Below, in pieces: positions 45,192 through 50,472 of a stretch of DNA of 50,472 bases (position 1 is the first letter of the stretch; every line of letters starts with the position of its first letter). The stretch is from Bacteroidales bacterium. GTDB taxonomy: Bacteria; Bacteroidota; Bacteroidia; Bacteroidales; GCA-2748055. The stretch lies in the NCBI GenBank assembly GCA_021738565.1, contig JAIPBT010000030.1, positions 1-50,472 of the forward strand, written 5' to 3'. The notes under the pieces were generated by a model, which did no database searches, was not told the DNA's origin, and worked only from the letters and a program-made list of their open reading frames with translations. The translations under genes were made by a program, and so were the position numbers.

Positions 45192-45364
45192 TAGTGTCAG
45201 AAAGAAAACTCATATTATTAAGCAGTGCTTGATAAGAAAACGTCAAGAGCATCCCGATAGTCATCGGGATTGATGACTGAAAAACAGGAGTCCCGATATA
45301 TTATCGGGATGACTGTTTTGAAGTCAAGCATAACGCAGCTATTGGCGTTTTCTTGCAAGCACTA
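45192..45364. mobile_element. MITE-like element, best full copy (173 bp)
   Basis: Ends TTAGTG and CACTAA are inverted repeats, and both flanks are TTAA (45187-45190 and 45366-45369), as expected for a 4-bp target duplication. Inside, AGTGCTTG with AAGAAAACG pairs with CGTTTTCTTGCAAGCACT, enclosing two shorter palindromes (CCCGAT...ATCGGG, near 45250-45265 and 45293-45310). There is no ORF. The right end is one base from the TAA stop codon of the aminotransferase. Confidence 0.75.
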
Positions 45365-45365
45365 A

Positions 45366-46685
45366 TTAAGAAACCGGGTGATCCTTCTGAAAACATTTCA
45401 ACCTGTATTCCAGGTCCCCGAACTGTTCCCTTTTTACCAGCGAAACACAGGCACGCAATCCTTCGGGATAGGCACTTCCGGTGATGTCCAATCCTATGGC
45501 ACTGATCCCATAGTAGAGCAACTCCTCCACCAGTTCCGAACCGGAAAACCCAGGATAGGAAATCGTAAAATAAAATCCATCCGCTATGGGCTCATCGATA
45601 TCTTTTTTATACACAATCTCAAAACCATAACTTGTAAACAATTGTTTCATGATCTTTGCCTTCGCACCGTATTCCCTTACCACCTCAACAAAATCATATG
45701 CACCCTCATTCACTGCTTTCAACATAGCTGCCAGTGCAAACTGCGGTGTATGTGCGGCTCCGGCCGACAATGCATAAAGTGCCCCGTATATCATTGCATG
45801 TCCGAATTTATCCGAACTGTAATAACGCTTCAGGTCCACAAACCGCCTGTTGAACAATGCAGGTGAAATAACCATCATACCAATTCGCTGTCCGGCATAA
45901 CTGAAAGATTTGGAACTGGATATCAGCAACAGGAAATTGTCTGTGTACTTTGCAGCTGTCGCCTGGTAAGGAGGTTCCCCGGGACGGGAAAGATCCTTCC
46001 TGAAATCCATTCCGAAATAGGCCAGGTCCTCAATGATTGTCACATCATATTTTCTTGATAACCTGCCTATTATCTCGAGTTCCTGCTCTGTAAGGCAGAT
46101 CCATGACGGATTGTTGGGATTTGAATAGAGTATGGATGAATACCTTCCCAGGTTGATCTCTTCCTCGAGCTTGGCCTCCAGTTTGTCTCCCCTGAAATCG
46201 TAAAGGTCAAAAGAGCCATATTCATGACCGAGCACGAGGCACTGTTGCTTTTGTACAGGAAAACCAGGATCAAGAAACAAAGTGCCTGTCCTGTACTGAT
46301 CCGACCTGTTAACCACCATGAACGATGCCATGCCTCCCATCATGGAACCAACTGTAGGAATACAACACTCAGGGGGTACATCAATATCCATAAAAAGCCT
46401 GGCGAACCTGGAAATCTCCTTCTTAAGTGATGGGATCCCCTCTATGTTGGGATACTTTGAAGCCACCCCGCTTTTCAATGCCTTAATTTCGGCTTCAACT
46501 CCAACGCTGGCAGGTTCGAGACCCGGTACACCCATTTCCATGCGAATGAATTTCTCTCCTGTAATTTCCTCAATGTCATTTACAATCTTGACGATTTCGC
46601 GTATGGTTCCCCTTCCTACCGGATGAATACCAAAATTCTCTACAACCTCGCTTACTACTTTAGAATTGATTGGAGTTTTTATCAT
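45366..46685 (-). CDS. Pyridoxal-phosphate aminotransferase (class I/II)
   Basis: A 439-residue aminotransferase. Visible are MGVPGLEPASVGVEAEIKAL near the N-terminus, YSNPNNPSW with the PLP Asn (191-192), IIEDLAYFGMD, and LISSSKSFSYAGQRIGM with Lys259 as the PLP lysine. It lies between the ADP-forming acyl-CoA synthetase upstream (84-base gap) and the ferredoxin oxidoreductase downstream, so it probably feeds 2-oxoacids from amino acids to the oxidoreductase. The amino acid is not predictable. The ORF ends at a MITE-like element. Confidence 0.88.
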   Translation of the reverse strand: MIKTPINSKVVSEVVENFGIHPVGRGTIREIVKIVNDIEEITGEKFIRMEMGVPGLEPASVGVEAEIKALKSGVASKYPNIEGIPSLKKEISRFARLFMDIDVPPECCIPTVGSMMGGMASFMVVNRSDQYRTGTLFLDPGFPVQKQQCLVLGHEYGSFDLYDFRGDKLEAKLEEEINLGRYSSILYSNPNNPSWICLTEQELEIIGRLSRKYDVTIIEDLAYFGMDFRKDLSRPGEPPYQATAAKYTDNFLLLISSSKSFSYAGQRIGMMVISPALFNRRFVDLKRYYSSDKFGHAMIYGALYALSAGAAHTPQFALAAMLKAVNEGAYDFVEVVREYGAKAKIMKQLFTSYGFEIVYKKDIDEPIADGFYFTISYPGFSGSELVEELLYYGISAIGLDITGSAYPEGLRACVSLVKREQFGDLEYRLKCFQKDHPVS

Positions 46686-46769
46686 TCCATATCTATTTGG
46701 TAACGTGAAATTATATATTGAATTTCAAACCCAGGCTGTCATGCAACATAATTCCCATGTGTTGTGAAA

Positions 46770-48827
46770 CTATTTTTCAATGCGTATCCTGGCATCAACC
46801 ACCGTCACCGATTCTTTGTCAGCAATTAACGGGTTGATGTCCAGTTCCGCTATTTCATTACAATAACGCAGGACACTGGAAAGGCGGACCATAACCTCTG
46901 CAAATTTATCTGCTGGAAGGGAAGCCTTTCCCCTTGTCCCCTCGAACATCCTGAAGGAACGAAGTGACCGGATCATGCCGGTGGCTTCAGGAAAGGTAAG
47001 TGGGGCAAGTCCTGTAGAGACATCTTTCAATACTTCAACAAAAATTCCTCCCAGTCCGCACATGATTATATGCCCGTAATTTTCTTCGTATACTGCACCT
47101 GTGAACAACTCTGTTCCTTTCAGCATGCGCTGAACAAGCGCTCCCTCAAAGCCCTCAATTTTACTCATCCTGTGAAATGTATCCACCAATTGCTTTTCAT
47201 CCTTAATATTGAGTTCCACTCCTCCTACATCGGTCTTGTGTACAGGACCCACAACTTTCATCACCAGGGGATATCCAAGTTCTTTACCACATCCGGCGAG
47301 CTCTTCAGGTTCTCTGACCACAATTTCAGGAACAACCGGGATGCCGGCAAGGGACAATATTGCTGTGACATCCCCCGGGGACAGGTACCCATTCTCAGCC
47401 TGATCAATAATGCCGCGAATCTTTTTCATATTGATCCCATCAAGATAGATGCTCTCTGCAGCGGGTCCGGGTGTATTCCGGATCTTTACAAGGGCCCTTC
47501 CCAGCAATACCTCATCCTGAAAATTCATATGCCCGTAGGAGAGAAACTGCTGCACTTCATCCGCCGCGGTTGTAACAGAAGGAAGCACCGGGTAAACCGG
47601 TTTGACGGCCTTCTGCATATGCCTGTGCAATTCTTCATAGACATCATAAACAGGAGCCAGCCCAGGGGTTCCGAATATCAACACGACGGCATCAATTTCA
47701 TCGAACTTGTTTTCACAGTAATCCAGACACAATCTTACATGCTCTGCTGTACCTGTGGCAAGGACATCTATGGGATTGGCAGTTGACGATCCCGGATTGA
47801 GTTTTTCGAGCAGTTCACCAGCATGCGGCCCTTCCAGATGCGGAACTTCAAGATTGCCCTCAGCAAGCGCATCGGTCAGCATTACAGCCGGACCACCGGC
47901 ATGTGTAATGATGGCATATCTCTGTGCTGTATTTCCGGGATAAAGCAACAGGGATGCAACGGTAGTCAGTTCTTCCCTTCCATAACACCTGATGATCCCT
48001 GCCTTCCGGAAAAGTGCATCAACAGCCTGGTCGGAAGTTGCAAGGGCGCCTGTATGCGAAGATGCCGCCCTGCTCCCTGCCTCCGAAGTGCCTGCTTTAA
48101 TGGCTGCGATCCTGCAACCTTTCCTGATCAGGCTGGAAGCATGTTTCAAAAGTTTATCGGGGTTTTTTATGGATTCAAAATAGAGGATCTTCGCTTTTGA
48201 ACTGCTGCCCTCCTCATAGGTTTCATCCAGGTAGGCAAGCACATCTTCAACCCCCGTCTGTGCAGAGTTGCCCACCGAAAACACACTGTTGAATTTCAAT
48301 CCCTTCTGCAACCCTGCCTCCATTATAAAAACCGCTGTTGCCCCACTTCCGGATATAAAATCACATCCGGCCGGATCAAGCCGCGGGATCGGTAAGGTAA
48401 AAACACCCTGGTATCCGGGCGTCATCACACCAATGCAATTGGGACCGATCAAAGCAGCATCGTAGCTGTTGCATATCGAAGCTATTCTCCGCTCTATCTC
48501 CGCCCCCTTCTCATTTTCTTCACTGAACCCGGCGGAAATGATGATAAAAGCCCGGGTTGATTTCTCTGAGGCGAGTTTCTCAACTGAAGATTCACACAGT
48601 TTTGCAGGAATTGCAAGAATGGCAAGTTCGGTGTCGGGGAGTTCCGAAATATCCTTAAAGCAAGTATCCCCCTGGATCTCATCTTCATTTGGATTCACGG
48701 GAAACAGCTTCCCCCGGAAAGAGCCTGTTTTAATATTGTGATATATTTTACCCCCGGGTTTGACAAGGTTGTTGGATGCCCCGATTACTGCAATGCTGCC
48801 GGGATCAATAAGTTGCTGCGTAACCAT
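46770..48827 (-). CDS. ADP-forming acyl-CoA synthetase (acetate--CoA ligase type, fused alpha-beta)
   Basis: A 685-residue enzyme that turns acyl-CoA plus ADP and phosphate into a free acid, CoA and ATP. The alpha part (about 1-450) has the CoA-binding start SIAVIGASNNLVKPGG, ligase-CoA domains, and His258 in ASSHTGAL, the phosphohistidine. The beta part (about 455-685) is an ATP-grasp domain with His530 in GPVHKTDVGGV, the second phosphohistidine. Both key His are present, so it should be active. Acyl-CoA from the adjacent ferredoxin oxidoreductase is the likely substrate. Confidence 0.92.
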   Translation of the reverse strand: MVTQQLIDPGSIAVIGASNNLVKPGGKIYHNIKTGSFRGKLFPVNPNEDEIQGDTCFKDISELPDTELAILAIPAKLCESSVEKLASEKSTRAFIIISAGFSEENEKGAEIERRIASICNSYDAALIGPNCIGVMTPGYQGVFTLPIPRLDPAGCDFISGSGATAVFIMEAGLQKGLKFNSVFSVGNSAQTGVEDVLAYLDETYEEGSSSKAKILYFESIKNPDKLLKHASSLIRKGCRIAAIKAGTSEAGSRAASSHTGALATSDQAVDALFRKAGIIRCYGREELTTVASLLLYPGNTAQRYAIITHAGGPAVMLTDALAEGNLEVPHLEGPHAGELLEKLNPGSSTANPIDVLATGTAEHVRLCLDYCENKFDEIDAVVLIFGTPGLAPVYDVYEELHRHMQKAVKPVYPVLPSVTTAADEVQQFLSYGHMNFQDEVLLGRALVKIRNTPGPAAESIYLDGINMKKIRGIIDQAENGYLSPGDVTAILSLAGIPVVPEIVVREPEELAGCGKELGYPLVMKVVGPVHKTDVGGVELNIKDEKQLVDTFHRMSKIEGFEGALVQRMLKGTELFTGAVYEENYGHIIMCGLGGIFVEVLKDVSTGLAPLTFPEATGMIRSLRSFRMFEGTRGKASLPADKFAEVMVRLSSVLRYCNEIAELDINPLIADKESVTVVDARIRIEK

Positions 48828-48993
48828 ACATGTCTGCTTTTCTTATCCAAAGATAGAAAAGCCGCTTTTAGTTTATTTTGATTCTGAAATGTCATTAAAC
48901 ATAACAGCCAAATGTCGACAATGGTGATTGCAGTTCAATAAAAGAAAATGTGTCTGTAAAAATTCCGGATATCCAGTTAGCAGGAGATTCTGT

Positions 48994-49055
48994 AAAAAAA
49001 ATAAGGCAGACTGCTTTTCTCCCTAAAACCCTCAAAAAGATTCGCAGTCTGCCTT
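48994..49055 (-). terminator. Hairpin with 29-base loop and T-run, possible small RNA end
   Basis: AAGGCAGACTGC (49003-49014) and GCAGTCTGCCTT (49044-49055) form a perfect 12-bp stem, followed on the minus strand by ATTTTTTTT. It is a good intrinsic terminator, but the first terminator for the upstream genes is already 50 bases earlier, so it may end a separate short transcript or act in the leader of the synthetase gene. Confidence 0.55.
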
Positions 49056-49105
49056 GCACCCCAACAATTACTTTCATCAATATTAACCCTTAAAACCAAA
49101 AAAAG

Positions 49106-49130
49106 TTGTTAAAAATTTTCTTTTTAACAA
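49106..49130 (-). terminator. A/T-rich intrinsic terminator after the rex operon
   Basis: TTGTTAAAAA (49106-49115) and TTTTTAACAA (49121-49130) pair perfectly around a 5-base loop, and the minus strand continues CTTTTTTT. The stop codon of the upstream gene is 24 bases away. The arms resemble Rex half-sites but are spaced 11 bases apart. Confidence 0.65.
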
Positions 49131-49154
49131 AAAAAACAAAAATTTAACATTTTT

Positions 49155-49400
49155 CTATGTTGCAAGCATTGTCTTTATGCGAATTCCATTGATCCTCCCG
49201 ATGCGCCCTGCCAATGAACCAATTTCATCTGTATCCCCCTCAAGCACAAGCGATATTATATTTATTCCCTTTTCTCTCAATGGAATACCCTGCCTGCCGA
49301 GGATCATCCCTGAATGTTCAGAAATAATCGCGTTCAACAGGTTGATATTTTCACTGTCTTCTATTAAGATAATCGCCGTTCCAATTCTTTTGGCGGGCAT
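49155..49400 (-). CDS. TM1266-type iron-only hydrogenase system regulator
   Basis: An 81-residue ACT-like protein. The family pattern is clear: RIGTAIILIEDSENINLLNAIISEH, then GMILGRQGIPLREKGINIISLVLEG and LAGRIGRINGIRIKTML (in outline). Homologues are found near [FeFe]-hydrogenase and maturation genes; direct function is not established, and DNA binding has been suggested by the name only. It begins 34 bases after rex and is cotranscribed with it. No hydrogenase genes are in the window. Confidence 0.8.
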   Translation of the reverse strand: MPAKRIGTAIILIEDSENINLLNAIISEHSGMILGRQGIPLREKGINIISLVLEGDTDEIGSLAGRIGRINGIRIKTMLAT

Positions 49401-49434
49401 TGTGTAATTTTTTATACATCAAAAGCTAATTTTC

Positions 49435-50079
49435 TCAGCTCTCATTGCTTTTATCTGATTCCTTATGCATTTTAACAAAGTAGGCGACCTTTTCAAGTGA
49501 GGTGATCATGTCGTATTCATCAATATACACTTCCGGTGATACATTAAGTGGAACCGTTGTGAAATTAAGCAAACCCCGAACTCCTCCCCTGTAAAGATTT
49601 TCAGCAAGTACCTTTGCCTGATCGGCAGGAACAGTGATGATACCTATTGATATGTTCTTCTCATTTATAACCTCCTCCAACTGGTTTATGGAATAACATT
49701 TCACCCCTGAAATTACCCGGTCCACTTTGTTCGGATCGATATCAAAAGCTGCTACGATATTCAATTTTGAGCGCTTGCCCATGAAATAGGCAGTGATGGC
49801 CCGTCCGAGGTTTCCCATTCCGAAAACTCCCACATTCAGCCCCTCTTCACTGTCAAGAATATTGCCGATAACATCAATGAGTTCTCCGACATCATAACCC
49901 TTTCTCTGCATGCTGCTGTAACCGATAAACATGATATCACGCCTGACCTGAACAGCGGTATTGTGATGCAACTGGGCCAGCTCGTGTGAATAAATATATG
50001 TTTTCCCATCTGCAAGACAATTCAACAGGGTTCGCCTGTATTCACTGATTCTTTCAACTGTTCTTTCGGGTAGTTTCAC
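49435..50079 (-). CDS. rex: Redox-sensing transcriptional repressor Rex
   Basis: A 214-residue repressor that leaves DNA when NADH/NAD+ rises, releasing fermentation and respiratory genes. Residues about 1-80 are the winged-helix domain (SHELAQLHHNTAVQVRRDIMFIGYSSMQRKGYDV in outline); about 83-200 are the NAD-binding Rossmann domain with VGVFGMGNLGRAI; the C-terminal swap helix ends EKVAYFVKMHK. The start is GTG at 50079: an in-frame TAA lies just before it and the family N-terminus begins here. Confidence 0.92.
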   Translation of the reverse strand: MKLPERTVERISEYRRTLLNCLADGKTYIYSHELAQLHHNTAVQVRRDIMFIGYSSMQRKGYDVGELIDVIGNILDSEEGLNVGVFGMGNLGRAITAYFMGKRSKLNIVAAFDIDPNKVDRVISGVKCYSINQLEEVINEKNISIGIITVPADQAKVLAENLYRGGVRGLLNFTTVPLNVSPEVYIDEYDMITSLEKVAYFVKMHKESDKSNES

Positions 50080-50333
50080 TTAAAAATAATTTAGTTAACA
50101 TTTGTATTTCAAAAAATAACCATAACTGCGTGAACCTCTTCCAATGTATTGGCTTTCATAAACCTGCAACACTATATTTTGTACTTGCCGATCATCCAGG
50201 CTAAGAAAGAATACGATGAAAGCCCGCTGTTAATATAGTAAAAAAATGTTTGTCCGGGAACATTCAATGTAAAACTGTTTTTAAGCGCATTAATTTAGTA
50301 CAAAATAATTTGAGTTTTCTTTCTGACACTATT
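50080..50333. other. Intergenic region right of rex with element end
   Basis: No gene. Near rex (50095-50111) is TTAACATTTGTATTTCA on the plus strand, a promoter-like motif facing right, 29 of 30 bases shared with 102-131 on the minus strand apart from one indel. At 50311-50331 a MITE-like terminus (TGAGTTTTCTTTCTGACACTA) ends; the rest of that copy is not recognised. Confidence 0.45.
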
Positions 50334-50472
50334 TAGTGCTTGTCAATAAAGTTGGAGTGGCTGGATCATAATGTTCGTTTGCAAGGCCTGCGAAGTTGGG
50401 AAATGCGGAGTCCCGATATATTATCGGGATGAGCAATTTACCGACGAGCGTAACGCAGCAAACGGACATTAT
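50334..50472. mobile_element. MITE-like element, cut by the window end
   Basis: Starts TAGTGCTTGTCAATAAAG two bases after the previous terminus. GTGGCTGGATCATAATGTTC and following match the reverse complement of 19317-19345. ATAATGTTCGTTTGC pairs with GCAAACGGACATTAT at 50458-50472, with a TCCCGATATATTATCGGGA palindrome between. The second half lies outside the window. Confidence 0.65.

Larger units (their letters stand above)
48828..49154. other. Intergenic region with two hairpins
   Basis: No supported gene. On the minus strand it holds an A/T-rich terminator for rex and its partner (49106-49130), a larger hairpin with a T-run (48994-49055), and then the promoter region of the acyl-CoA synthetase gene. 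An open frame at 48895-49080 overlaps the second hairpin and is not supported. Confidence 0.6.

Noticed and set aside
45192-45364. Integron attC site, because the element is a hairpin next to a stop codon
   Set aside because: No GTTRRRY or RYYYAAC core is at the ends, copies lie beside housekeeping genes on both strands, and the TTAA flanks fit a transposon-type insertion.
48895-49080. Open frame of 61 codons on the minus strand before the acyl-CoA synthetase gene
   Set aside because: It runs through a perfect 12-bp terminator-like hairpin and its T-run, and encodes no recognisable protein.
49106-49130. Rex operator, because the arms read TTGTTAA and TTAACAA
   Set aside because: The half-sites are 11 bases apart instead of the usual 3-6, and the site lies downstream of the operon with a T-run, fitting a terminator better.

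Overview
The window looks like chromosomal DNA of an anaerobic or microaerophilic member of the Bacteroidetes (class Bacteroidia, probably near the Marinilabiliales; the order is an inference). Evidence for the phylum: a type IX secretion (T9SS) C-terminal sorting domain on a subtilase, a TRL-like small lipoprotein, a LytTR regulator, a FeoA-FeoB fusion, a one-chain ResB-CcsA cytochrome c assembly protein, A/T-rich TAnnTTTG promoter boxes and few Shine-Dalgarno sequences. There is one tRNA gene (Ser-UGA), no rRNA, no CRISPR array and no transposase gene.

Layout. 1-10.1 kb: mltG, methylglyoxal synthase, an aspartate-type aminotransferase, a membrane-anchored unknown, htpG behind a sigma-54 promoter, a secreted unknown, a class III aminotransferase, a LytTR response regulator, trmH and an HU protein. 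10.4-17.6 kb: tRNA-Ser, then mostly envelope and secreted proteins: a small lipoprotein resembling the prodomain of the large subtilase beside it, the T9SS subtilase with four B-repeats, two lipoproteins, a DUF2807 adhesin-like protein trailed by an orphan T9SS sorting-domain relic, and a PagL-type lipid A deacylase. 17.6-26.5 kb: a cation exchanger with a tiny coupled ORF, then purB, an MsbA-like ABC transporter and a glycosyltransferase in one minus-strand run, then NfeD, a GNAT and a CAP-domain protein. 26.5-34.1 kb: a repeat-filled gap and a tight minus-strand run of metal permease, FeoAB, ResB-CcsA and DUF2721. 34.3-42.3 kb: a WD40 protein, tryptophanase with a long leader, a MATE pump, yicC-gmk-nadD and a sulfatase. 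42.3-50.1 kb: a catabolic block of 2-oxoacid:ferredoxin oxidoreductase (four subunits), an aminotransferase and ADP-forming acyl-CoA synthetase, then rex and a TM1266-type hydrogenase regulator.

How it fits together. The last block can take an amino acid to a 2-oxoacid, then to acyl-CoA plus reduced ferredoxin, then to a free acid plus ATP. Rex (NADH sensing) and the TM1266 protein (linked to iron-only hydrogenases) suggest the reducing power is vented as hydrogen or sensed through NADH. Tryptophanase adds another amino acid route. The metal run joins iron import to cytochrome c assembly.

Most unusual signal. A family of short (about 55-175 bp) non-coding elements has TAGTG/CACTA ends and long internal inverted repeats. 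In four different places an end lies exactly one base after the TAA stop codon of a gene. The best copy (45192-45364) is flanked by TTAA on both sides, as a target-site duplication would be, and lies between the aminotransferase and the oxidoreductase operon. A second, unrelated 72-bp repeat occurs at 1-72 and, inverted, at 37156-37227.
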